Shown here: piece after piece, positions 10,262 through 20,751 of the stretch
How the letters are laid out: every line of letters begins with the position of its first letter
Numbering within the stretch: position 1 is the stretch's first letter
Assembly: GCA_000320545.1 (NCBI GenBank)
Contig: ADNK01001278.1
Coordinates: forward strand, 1 to 40,000
DNA from: Bigelowiella natans CCMP2755
Lineage: Eukaryota > Cercozoa > Chlorarachniophyceae
Direction: 5' to 3'
DNA length: 40,000 bases
Made by a program: the position numbers and the translations under genes
The notes under the pieces: generated by a model
The model's input: only the letters and a program-made list of their open reading frames with translations
What the model was told of the DNA's origin: nothing
Database searches by the model: none

Positions 10262-10984
10262 CTATCTTCGCATCTTGAACCTAGGTCGGGGGTCCTCCTT
10301 CACATTGAAAAAGCAGAATTAGCGCAGTAATGTCAAATTCGTATGCGACTCGTATGACTGAACGTGTACTTTCATATGAACAAACTGGGAGAGAGAGTTT
10401 ATATGGTATGCCATCGCCAGACCTCATCTTTCTTTCTATCTCCCTTCCATCCATCATTATCATCATCATCATCATCATCCTTCAACATTGCGTTTTACCT
10501 CCAGAGTTGTTTCGAGAACACCGAGTCGCGCTAGATCATATTCTATTACCTATAAGCGTGAGGGGAAGGGGACATGAAGGAAAACATGGGATTAAAGAGA
10601 GAATAGTTCACTTGTTAGATTGGCAGCAGGAAGCCATGTGTTTTAAGGGTAGTCATCATGCTCTGCCTCTCGGAGTGTATATCTCGGCATCAGTGTTATG
10701 AGTGTAGGAAAGTTTTCACTGATCACCCTCATCATCACCACCACCACCACCAACACCAACGGGAAGAAGCATCAAAGTGGTGAATAAGAAGGAGGACCTC
10801 AGAGGTTGTTTTAGGCCCATGAAAGGACTTAAGCTTTGCAAATTGTCCAATCACCTTGCCTCCATTATATACCTGTTGGTTCAACATCATTCCCATCATT
10901 CGCCATGTTGTTATTGTTATCACTCTTTCAACCCCGTCAGGAACAAAGACGAACGCAAATTCCTTCAATCCCAATAAGCATCAT

Positions 10985-11018
<34 letters not shown>

Positions 11019-13369
11019 TTTCCTCTTCTTCTTCTTCTTCTCCTTATTTTCCACAGCCAGCAGTTGGCTAGCAAGTGTACCATCAGAACAGGGCAGTCTT
11101 CCTTTGGAACCCCACTGGAGGAGGAGATAAAAGAGAATAATAAGAACCAAGATGAAAGACGACAAGAAGACGATGAAGACAACGTTAACAAATGAACTCA
11201 GTACAGATTTCTCTGGCTCGTCCACTTAAAAACCATTGTTTTTGCATCGCTTTTTGACAATTGAGCATGGCACTTACGCTGCGTCGGAGCAGGGCATCTT
11301 TACGAACGAAACCTATACCAAAATATCAATATTTTCCTCTAGCCTAGTTGAATTCAAATCATTTGGATTTTAAACGGCAAATCCGTCCATCAATTTTCTG
11401 ATTTCCGTGTCATAGAGCAACAGGAATGAAAGTGAAAAGGCTAGATGACCAAATCAACGAAGGAAAGACGACGAATATATTATATGGGGCAGACATGATA
11501 AGAGACCTTTGGAAATTTCGAAATAAGCGGCTTTAGCAGAGCAATCATTGTGTCACACTCTTTGCTACCACTGATTATGAGGAAGTGTTACGGGAAAACA
11601 GTTTATCTAAGGTGCATCGAGGAAAGTAGGAAATGATGAAACACGAAGGAAAAAGAAGAATTGCCACTACGATGTATCCAAAAACACATTTATAAGTGGT
11701 GGATACAGATATCAACAATATGGCGTGTTCTGTCGTCATCTAATGAAATAGAGATGAGAAACAGCTAACCTGAATAGCAGCATGATCACAGGGCTTTTCT
11801 GCGACTTCATCACAACCTTCTCTTTAAAGTCCTGTTTGTCAAAGTACCACAGCATCATCAGCATCATCATCATCATCATCATCATCACTATCATAACCAA
11901 GTCTCTGTTGTAAACACTATTTGCATTAATAGGCAGGAGAAAAATCACCAGCGAGATTAGCGTCTGGAGGTCCTCCTCCGAAGAGCTGTCTTCTCGTTCT
12001 TACAATAACGATGATGCACGCAAAACAGTGAATAATAAGCTGGGTGACAACAGAGTCACCCCAACCACCCTACCAAGGTTAGAGACTAGCATATCTCTAT
12101 GCCAGGGTGTTTAGAAAGGTAAATTTGTATGCTCCCTCCCCCCCCCTCCGTGAGTTTAGTCGAGGAGGAGGAGGAGGAGGAGGAGGAGGGAGGAGGAGGA
12201 GAATAGGGGGGTAATTAATCATGAACAACTACGAGACTCAATGACAAGGATGAAGACAGTGATTACAGGATATGTGTTGTTTACACTACTTTCTAGCTGT
12301 TGCGCCTTGTTCTTCATTTCGGAAATCCGCTGCTCTCTATATCTAGGGGAGGGGTGGCACAACAAAGGTGTGTGTATTCAGTGTGTTTGTTGTCTTGTAT
12401 ATTACACACCTTCTCAAGAACTCGTCATCATCCTCATCACTGTCTTCCTCCTCGTCGTCAGAGTTCCCATCCCTCTGAGCAGTAGTGGTATGCTTGCTCT
12501 TCCCCACATCATTATATTTCGATTTCCCCTGACATAATCAAGAACACAGGATCGCCAAAAAGCAACGATAGAATCAGTCTTCATTGAAAGCACGTGTTGC
12601 GGTCAAGAGCGACGACAGACATCGACAGAGATAAGACAGCAACAACACGAAGAGTGATGACAACCTTATTCTCCTTCTCTTGCCTCTCGAGGAATTTTTC
12701 GAGCACGTATTCGTCCGATTTCTCACTGGAAATTAAAACAAGCAGTGTTCATTGTATGAAGCAACCTTTTCGAGTGCTGTCAAGAGCGTGCTCCTTCCCC
12801 AGATATTGTGTATAGTATTAGGCTATGTCGAGAGGCGTCTATCGAAAAGAGTACCAATCCGTAGGGGGGGGTGCTTCCTTCAAACCATGCGCGATGAGAC
12901 CATCCTGCGGGACACAATTGCCAGCAGTAATCGTTGTCAATATTTGCTAAGAGTTAGTTTGTCCTTCTTCTCTTCACTAAGGAGAATATATGCTGTCTAC
13001 CTCCCACACGGTCTTGCCACGTTCTTCCGTGAATTCGCTGCAGTGAGCACATAGGCGGACGAATGAGTTAAGTCTTTTGTTCGAACACCAGATTTATGGT
13101 GTAATGTTGGAGAAAGAAGAAAAACTTTCAGATAATGATGACATACCCATTCCACTGGCTGTCCTCTTCGATCGGGCCCTCTATCCCCTTCAGCTGCCTC
13201 ATCATCTTTGCCTGTACCAATCAAAAACTAAGTTTGAAGGTCTTTTCTTCTTCCTTTTTTCCCTTCTCCCTCAAGTCGCTCTCACGTGCCAATGAGCTAC
13301 CTGCGAGGGGCCATTCTCGAATCCTTCATTGGACGAGGTCGGAGCATTCTGCATTGTGTATTCCGCCAT
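10262..13369 (-). CDS. Phosducin-like protein, 15 exons, complete, 286 aa
   Basis: Fifteen minus-strand exons close in phase: 13369-13301, 13211-13147, 13037-13001, 12904-12855, 12725-12665, 12528-12410, 12342-12290, 11998-11949, 11831-11770, 11570-11507, 11312-11278, 11114-11081, 10872-10798, 10549-10499 and 10297-10262. The start MAEYTMQNAPTSSNEG sits in a good ATG context (AGCAATGG). The helical N-terminal part leads to an acidic run and the family hallmark DDDEFLRRYREQRISEMK. The thioredoxin fold follows: VIMLLFSGSKECDTMIALLK, VSFVKMPCSDA, then VYNGGKVIGQFAKLKSF, matching the family 'YkGGelIG.F'. The C-terminus is short and basic. The EFLxxYRxxR motif fits the PDCL/PhLP1 branch better than PhLP2/3. 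Members act as cytosolic co-chaperones with CCT in folding Gbeta and related substrates. The donors at exon 9 (GTCTCT) and exon 13 (GTCCTC) are unusual, and the exon 4/5 junction is the least certain. Confidence 0.88.
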
Positions 13370-13789
13370 TGCTACGAGCGAGGTTGCAGTGTGCGGGACG
13401 AAGGGCGGCCGCGGGTGCTCGTGGCTCGGGTCGGATGTGTGTCGGCTGGGAATATTTTAGGTTGAAATATATACCAACAATATCTTATGATTATGGGTTT
13501 AGGTGTTTGAATATTTTATATATTTTAGAAAATAAAAGCTAGATATCTTTAGCATTTTATATTTATTCATATGCCGAATCCAGTAAAACACTTACAACAA
13601 TCCCAATTTCGACGTGCCGGCCTCCTCTTGGGGGACCAAGTAGGGAACAACTAGGAGAAGGAGAACAAAGACTAGGGGATGAAGTCGCGCCGTATTTCAG
13701 CTTCTCTGATCGGGTCTTGGAAGCTGACAAGGACTGTCGTCGGGACTGTTCTCCACAATCCGATCGCCAAGGTGAAGAAAGCACCATGG

Positions 13790-14557
13790 CTAGTTCGTTC
13801 GGAAGAATGCTCCAAGACCGATTTTCGGTGGTGGTTGAGTATGAATGTACATGTCTAAGGTTGAGGGCATGGCCAAAATATCGAAGGCAGGCGAAATTAT
13901 TAGCTCCGGGACTCTACTCTATGAAGAATCAGGCATGTTGACAGTAGAAGAGGCCCAGCAAGGGGGGGGCTAAAAGCTGAGGTTATTGTGGGGTTAAAAC
14001 ATATATTCAGGTGAAATGAAATTCGAGGGAAAATCGAATAAACTCAACGTTTCCAAATCGTATTACCTTCGCCTCCGCAATTGTCCTAAGGAGGTCAGCA
14101 TATCCCTTAAATCCGATTCCACTTGCGCTAACAGCTGTCTAAACACTCGCAAAGGAGGGGAAAAAGCCTGAGATACCAGGAGGAACGTTGTCATCAGCGT
14201 CGTCGTCTTCCTCCTCGTCGTCATCGTCGACCTCCTCCTCCTCTTCAAATACCTTCCTCTCCTCCAAGGCACTTCTCTTCCCGCTAGACGTTTATTTCAC
14301 CAGAGATGACAACGGGGTACAGCTTGTGCAAAATGCTATGAATGATCGCCACTCCTGCCGTAGCGAGGCTTCATCGACCAGATTGACCATGACGGCAATA
14401 GCTATTATTATGAAAAAATTGATGCAAGTGATTGGGTGCTTGCCGTCATGTTTCCCTCAATGATTCCCGGTGCGAAAAATAAACTAAAATTAGGGTGCGG
14501 TCACCGAGTTGACTTCTAAAACTCACTACATCTCCTTCGAGGAGGAGGCTTCTCCAT
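13790..14557 (-). CDS. Uncertain minus-strand gene, four coding segments
   Basis: Segment 14557-14530 (MEKPPPRRR) joins in phase to 14401-14301 (SIAVMVNLVDEASLRQEWRS, then FIAFCTSCTPLSSL). Segment 14167-14067 (AFSPPLRVFRQLLAQVESDL, then RDMLTSLGQLRRR) joins in phase to 13916-13790 (RVPELIISPAFDILAMPSTL, then IHTQPPPKIGLGAFF and a stop). The link between the two halves is unsolved. The second segment runs into TAA at 14294, and the acidic/serine triplet stretch 14168-14290 is open in several frames on both strands. Either one gene with an intron of unclear extent or two small genes are possible. I do not recognise the product. Confidence 0.35.
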
Positions 14558-16113
14558 TAGATGATGTTTCCAAAGATATATCTTTAAAAGGTATATTAGA
14601 TTTTCAAATTGTAAGAATCAACTGCTGCGCTATTTAACACGATGGGAAAATTGATGTTTCGTCTGTCAGCATGATGTCATGTGAATCAACGAGCTACGTC
14701 CTTCCATTTTCCGAACACCCCCGCAATGATAACGAAGGGAAGCGACGCTATATCAATAAATTGTGTTTGTGCTTAGATGGCCACATTTCCAGCACAGTAC
14801 ATCATTGCGGGGATGATTTGTACAGTGCGAAGCTTTATGTTCTCGCAGAAGAGGTGTTCCTTCCATACTTTGCACAAAGCAAGGAAGACTAACACATTTT
14901 TTCCTTACTATACGCTTCAGACTTTCAAGACAGAATGTGTTGTGAAAGGTCCGAAAAAGGATTTCACAATAGTGTCCAAATACGTTCATGTTCCTGCTGC
15001 TTGACGATAAGAAACGACTGCGACTGGTGTAATTTTCGATACTTTTAGCTCTGATTAGTGCTTATCTTGTTTCATTCTTAGCTTCTAATGTTGATGCTAC
15101 ACTAAATTGAACAAAGAGTACAGAGCCGGGATACTCACAATATCCTTCGATATAGGTAAAATTGAAGGATTGTGGAATTTTGGTCCAATCAAGCAAAGAA
15201 TCATTATTTGAGATGCCATTGCTACAATATTATATGTTATGAGCACATCTGGATTTGACGACGCAGTTGTGAAGTACATTGATATGTCTGTGAGCGAGCG
15301 CACATTAGTCACAAGCAAGGCTGACTGAGCAATGTCGCAGTTAGAGTGGCTGCACATACTGGCATGCAGCATCTCTACTATTGTCTCTGTGAGTGGCACA
15401 TCTCGCTGCGCTACGTGCGATACTACGCTCGCCATGCTTTGATTGTCAAGGCAGAGACACAAGACACATGCTCGAATCGCGTGAGGGCTGCAGGACTAGA
15501 GGGAAGCCGAACAAAGCTCACACCAAGCAGAACATTGAATACTGACAGCATGTGAATGTTCAATCACAACTAAAAGTATGTATTCATTCATTTGCGAGAT
15601 TAGATCACATTCATGTTTTGTTTTGTTACAATGCATTTAGCGAGCGCAGAGCGTGTGGCAGTTTGCTCCATCTATTCTGTGCTCATACAGCCCAGATAGC
15701 ATGTATCTGTTTTGATCGTGCAACCACCATTCCGCTACGCCTTCAGAGAGAAGCACAGATGTGTCTAGGTGCGCATAGCGTTCGTCATAACGGTCATGCA
15801 GGCATGTGATATGCGATACAAACAAGCTGTAATGGGTTCAACTTAACTTGCATGATTAGTGGGAATAAATAGAAATAAGGTGTTTTCATAATGAATATTT
15901 CATCACAACGAGTCTATCATTTGCGAAGATTGAAGCGACTTGGGTCCCTATTGCGAACTAAATAAATTGAACAATTTCAACTCATTCATTCATAAGATTC
16001 GTCTCACAAATTAAATAATTATCCAACACTAAAGTCACAGTAAAAAATGGAAATTAAATAGTAATGGATCGCAAGCTAAGACATCTCGTTTAGTCGCATA
16101 CATATCTTATATA

Positions 16114-16157
<44 letters not shown>

Positions 16158-16162
16158 AGCTA
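14558..16162. other. Long AT-rich region without a supported gene
   Basis: It contains weak ORFs on both strands (for example a plus-strand 73-codon ORF at 14671-14892) that lack splice support or family similarity. From about 15300 to 15830 the words TGCATG, GCATAG and GCAGCAT become frequent, as in other 3'-side blocks of this window. An AT tract lies at 16117-16150, just downstream of the GNAT stop codon. Confidence 0.35.
16117..16150. repeat. (AT)n microsatellite at a gene 3' end
   Basis: About 34 bases of AT repeats, 13 bases beyond the stop codon of the minus-strand GNAT gene. Confidence 0.9.
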
Positions 16163-16738
16163 TCAAACAGCGGTGTGTGAGTGGTGTTTGCAGGTATAAA
16201 TCAATCGTGTAGTGAAAGTTCCAAATAAGATATAATATTGTTGTACCTCTGCTTGCATGACCGGAGGGGCTTCTGCGATTGCAACCTCGGAAAATCCCAT
16301 ACTTTCATAGAAGGGCGTTGTTTTGTTTAAAGTAAGCAAGAACAAGCCATCTTCGATGCCATATGTTTCTCGTACGTGCCTTCAAAGTTCAATGAATAAA
16401 CTTATACATTGGTCGCAAACGGGTGATTTAATCGAGAAGGACGATGGAAATTGCTTAAATGTGGTATGTTTTCTGCGTGTCTTGATTCATATTCTTTAGC
16501 AGAAAATTGACCAGAGCAGCAAATGCTCACTATTCCTAACTCATATCGGCGCAATCATCGTTCTATCAATATTTGATAGTCACCTCTCTAGGAGCTTGTG
16601 TACAGCCTTGGATCCGATGTCTTTTCTCCGATACGAGGGTTCGACATACAGACTTGCAAGCTCAAAATACCCGTCCCCAATGGACCTTATCTGTCCACAT
16701 GCGACACGCTCGCTCCTATGTGTATGTGTATGTGTATC

Positions 16739-16779
<41 letters not shown>

Positions 16780-17455
16780 CAATTACACGAGATATTTAAA
16801 TGAATTGTTTAAAATCGCTTATATCTTCCTCTCCAGCGATACCATTACCATGAATGACGTTAAAATTGATCAAATACCCAATAGTTCCAAGCATGAAGCG
16901 CGAAGGGTCCGTGATGACAGGATTCATTTTTTCAGCAAGAAGCTTTGATGCGAGCCATGGCAAATCCATCGCACTCCCCTCCCTCCAGTGGACTCGATCT
17001 GACAGAGCATTCAAATCATCACTAACAAAAGATGGGTGGTGGAGCACTCCATTACCTACTAGCTTACTATTACTATCACTGTTATCTTTATCATTATTCG
17101 GAATCCAGCTGGAGCGTTGCTGAAGTAGTTGACGAAGTCGCCTCCGCGGTTGTTTGATTGGCGAGGGGGGCCACTTGCCGAGTGCAGTGTGCCAGGGGCG
17201 GGGTTTTATCCGTAGTACATCCTACGTAAAGGTTCAAGGAAAAGTATCTTTATTTAAACGAGAAGGAGGAGGACAACATCGCTGTATGTCATCGAATGAT
17301 AATATCACCGATCGCGATCGACTCGTTTCTACTGATAATGAAGCTGTGGGAGAGCAGAAGGAGGAAAAGGAGGAGACTCCGCCCTCCAACGAAAGGAGGA
17401 AGACAAAAGCCGTCAGCTGAACTCCTCCCGCAAAGGAAAATCCATGGACGAGCAT
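16163..17455 (-). CDS. GNAT acetyltransferase with presequence-like N-terminus (plastid-type), 4 exons, ~279 aa
   Basis: Exons 17455-17309, 17221-16878, 16715-16584 and 16379-16163 agree in phase. The N-terminus MLVHGFSFAGGVQLTAFVFL is hydrophobic and is followed by a Ser/Thr/Arg-rich stretch, then PRRRLRQLLQQRSSW. That order resembles a signal-plus-transit presequence, but the first exon is the least certain. The GNAT core follows: VHWREGSAMDLPWLASKLLA, VACGQIRSIGDGYFELASLY, then VEPSYRRKDIGSKAVHKLLE, whose RRKDIG is the acetyl-CoA pyrophosphate-binding Q/RxxGxG/A loop with D in the third variable place. Then come FLLTLNKTTPFYESMGF and the C-terminal strand. The 'L..N....FYe.lGF' ending resembles plant plastid GNATs, which acetylate protein N-termini and lysines; substrate choice is inference. 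A (GT)n tract (16743-16778) sits in intron 2. The divergent neighbour is the NAA10-like gene. Confidence 0.72.
16743..16778. repeat. (GT)n microsatellite in a GNAT intron
   Basis: About 36 bases of GT. On the coding (minus) strand it is a CA tract, roughly 28 bases upstream of the acceptor at 16715. Confidence 0.95.
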
Positions 17456-18021
17456 TTCCCCAGCAGGCAGCAAGGCCTTTGTCCCTTCCAAAAGAGTTGG
17501 GTTGTGAGGCTCTCTGGTGCCAATGTTCCCTTCAGTTGAACGAGATAATAATTTAACCCTAAAATATGCAACAAGAAAATCCAAATCAAATACAATTACT
17601 CAAGTATTTTTTTGACGGCTTCGTATTCCGACAAATATCAATATTTCTGTCAAATATATTTGGATATTTGATGCGTAATAAAATATCGATTTGTTGCGTT
17701 GCAGTTTGCATCGATACATGTAATGCTCTCAACAGGGTGATGGTGATGGTGGGCTCCTTACTGGCGTCGGTGCTCGCCATTCCCATGATATTTCAGTTCC
17801 TCATGGCTCAGCCTGCCGCTTCTAGAATGCCGCCTTCTGAGGTGGGAGGAAGAGGCTGTGGAGTCTATACGCGACCAAACCTGCCAGGTTATCCCCACAC
17901 ATGCACATGCGGCGCTCAGTTTCTTGCTTCTTGCTGGCACTATCAGGGTGGCAGGCCACTCTGTGCAAGATGGCCCCCCACGATAACATTAGTAAATCGC
18001 CATTATACTATTTGGCCAGGT
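17456..18021. promoter_or_regulatory. Shared upstream region of two divergent acetyltransferase genes
   Basis: 566 bases separate the proposed start codons of the GNAT (minus) and the NAA10-like gene (plus). There is no clear TATA box or named element. A plus-strand ORF continues upstream of 18022 in the NAA10 frame (from 17566) but has no similarity to the family. An AG precedes the ATG at 18022, so a 5' UTR intron is possible. Confidence 0.35.
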
Positions 18022-19249
18022 ATGGAGCCTGGTGTACGGCTACGTGAAATGACCTTGATCGATATCCCGCAAGTGAGGAGTCTCAACGAGGAGCACCTCG
18101 CAGAGAACTACAGGTGCTAGTGGGTGTGAAGGAAGGGGCGATGAATGAGAGAGAAAAGAAGATGGTAGAATGGGAATGGAAAATGGTAACAAAGGCAGGG
18201 TTAATGTAAACATGTCCGCAGGGCTGTTCTTTGGTGATCTCTCTAAATGTTCTATTATTCATTTTAATTAACTAGATCTCAGTTCTGGGAAAGGATGATC
18301 TTAGCATTTCCTGGAATAAGCATGCTTTTAGAGGTGATCAAAAGAATCTGATTGAAGTTCTTAATATGCTAAAGCGGATGTTGATTGCTTCCGTAATAGT
18401 GACATTTCCGTCCATTTAGGACCTGCAAACTGGCGAAATTCTTGGATATGTACTCTCCACAATCCATCCGGTACGTATTAGAAAGGCGGTAGATGAAAGG
18501 AGAAAGGGCTGCGCATATTGGGAAAATCCTCTTGCTTATCATGTCAGGGGAGAGCGGAAACGCTGTGTGCTTGTGAAATTAATAATGACCAAGTTAACGT
18601 CGTGTCCACTTCTAGGAGGGGAATAAACGGGAAGCTGAAATCGTATCTTTGGCTGTTGATTGGCGGTGTCAGAAGCGCGGTTTCGGTTCCCTCTTAGTGG
18701 ACACGTAATGATTATTACATCACTCACGACAACAACGTTCGCATTTTTTAAAATCGAAGATTCACAAGATCTTGTAACTGTATCATTCTCAGCTCCGTTT
18801 TCAAGATGCGGTCCAAGTTCAACGCAACGAGTGTCATGTTATACGCAAGGTGGCGGTTGATATTTATCTTCTCTACTCGAGTATGAATGATGACACCAAA
18901 CACATATTGTATTTTGTGGCTGATGGTCGTCTTCCCACTCATTACAGAGGAACAACTCGCGCTTATGTTCGGCGACTTTATCACCGTCTGGGTACTTTCA
19001 AATAGTAGCTATGGTGGCCTGCTCCCGCCTGATTGCCGCGAAATAATTGGAATATATCCATATCGTAAAGGTTTTAAACTGAAACAAGAGCTTCCGAGGT
19101 ATTACGATGATGGTGAAAGTGCCCACGTCCTAGAGGCTGAGATACAGCGCGAAGCTTTCAAAGCGGACGCGGATATCGAAGAGAATAAAGTAGCACCTCC
19201 ACAGTGGCCAGAAGATTGTGCTGATCGGCCTGCCTATGGCGAACTCTAA
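18022..19249 (+). CDS. NAA10-like catalytic subunit of N-terminal acetyltransferase, 7 exons, 189 aa
   Basis: Exons 18022-18113, 18276-18333, 18420-18470, 18616-18704, 18793-18849, 18948-18991 and 19071-19249 close in phase (570 nt). The protein starts MEPGVRLREMTLIDIPQVRS and follows the NAA10 order: NEEHLAENY (family 'LPENY'), FWERMILAFPG, GEILGYVLSTIHP (family 'GKIVGYVLAK'), AEIVSLAVDWRCQKRGFGSL with the acetyl-CoA loop Q-K-R-G-F-G, then FNATSVMLYAR, RAYVRRLYHRLGFKL and the diagnostic PRYYDDGESAHVL (family 'pkYYaDGEdAyaM'). NAA10 with NAA15 forms NatA, which acetylates Ser/Ala/Thr-type N-termini after Met removal on ribosomes. The length is close to the catalytic core and lacks the long acidic tail of the human protein. 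AATAAA at 19470 could serve polyadenylation. The family call is strong; NatA versus another Nat subunit is likely rather than proven. Confidence 0.87.
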
Positions 19250-20018
19250 GCAGTGTATCGGAACGAAATGCAAATTTTGTCGGTACTGCGATGCTGAGGT
19301 ACGATCGGTACAAATATCTAATAAGTGCATTGGCTCTCTAGCCCAGAAAAATGCTTTGCAAGGTGTACGGCAGACGGCCTTCGCTCATGCTTAGCTTGAT
19401 ATTTGTAGTAGTAGTCGTTGTGGCTCTGGCATGAATCGTCTATGTTATGAACTGTTACATGATGTGCTCAATAAATATATAATAATTATGTGCATATATA
19501 TATTTTAGCTATGCAATATACTGCATCTGTCGTACCTAGGTACCTATCGATCGGTTGATGAAATCGTATTTGACGCCGTAGCGCTGTAGCTCTGATGCAA
19601 TGGCTACGCGTGTATGCATAGACAAGCATCGTTATATCGTTTTTGTAAGTAAGAGTGGTAAACAGTTATATATACAAGCTACGTGCGCAAATATGCACCT
19701 GCGATACAGTACTATGCGGGCTCAGGAGAGCGATAATCGCTCATCAGCGCAGCAAGCAAGGCACCGTGCACGCATGCATATTTTCCGATCCGATTATGAT
19801 GTGTACGTAGCTTTCATTTCTCTCATATGCTTAGCTGTGTTTGCGCTGGCTCCATTAGTATACCACAAAGAACTTCTAGCGCGAGTATTGTATAATTGCA
19901 TCTGTAATGTTGGTGTTGCTTTTCCATTTTCTAAAGCGGTGCGACAAATCAACGTTACGCTTTGACGACTTTAGTCACGCGTAGACAACACTTTCGGTAG
20001 CAAACATATGTTGGGCTC
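19250..20018. other. Convergent intergenic block rich in GCTA/ATGCA words
   Basis: This lies between the 3' ends of the NAA10-like (plus) and aminotransferase-like (minus) genes. From about 19560 to 19960 it is rich in GCTA, ATGCAT and TAGC words, like 9560-10150. The plus-strand 121-codon ORF here (19600-19965) has no recognisable domain, and I regard it as chance. Confidence 0.5.
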
Positions 20019-20681
20019 TTACGATGCAGCGGCGATAAGGTCCAGAACCGCATTCGCCAACATCTCAATGTCGGACATTTCGGTGTATATTTGGCATGAT
20101 ACGCGGGTGTAGAAGGGCCCCGAATCGTTTCCGAAGAGTGCATAGACTGGAACCCACGTGTTATACCTGCAGAATCAGTCACCGGGTTAAGACATCCAAC
20201 GTTTGTGATGGGTTTAATCGCGGACAGGGTGCTACAGGCAGAGCTTGTCTTGCAGCAGGACACAAACCCGTGTGAGTGTTTGTAGCCAAACAGTTAATTG
20301 GTATTACCTCTCCAGCAACTGCTGCGGCAAGTTGGACGCGATGGTAGAATTATTTGTAGGCAATCGAACGTCGACAAGAGACGCATACCTTATCCACACA
20401 CCGCAAAAGTGAGGATAGAGAGTAGCAGCACATATCATTATCGTGTGCACCAACAAGATGTCTAGCTTCTGCAAGCATCGAGCGGAGAATCAGCATCGTC
20501 ATCACTAGCATCATTATCATCTTGAAATTCTTCGGCTTATCTTCTTACATTTCCTCGGGCAGCAGAACTTCGGTGCCAAATGCCGTGGCAAGGTGCTGTC
20601 CCGCAGCCTTGGCAAGTGAATGCATATAACCCAACACCTATATAACATTATCAATGAAAATTGTACCTCTCATCTCTCATC

Positions 20682-20751
<70 letters not shown>

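Noticed and set aside
10836-11225. His-, Asp- or Ile-rich ORFs around the CAT array
   Set aside because: They are translations of a triplet microsatellite inside an intron of the phosducin-like gene.
14188-14463. Serine-rich plus-strand ORF
   Set aside because: The serine run is triplet-repeat DNA; adjacent minus-strand segments have better splice and composition support.
17566-18021. N-terminal extension of the NAA10-like ORF
   Set aside because: It is open in frame but has no family similarity; NAA10 proteins start within a few residues of the first beta strand, as the ATG at 18022 does.
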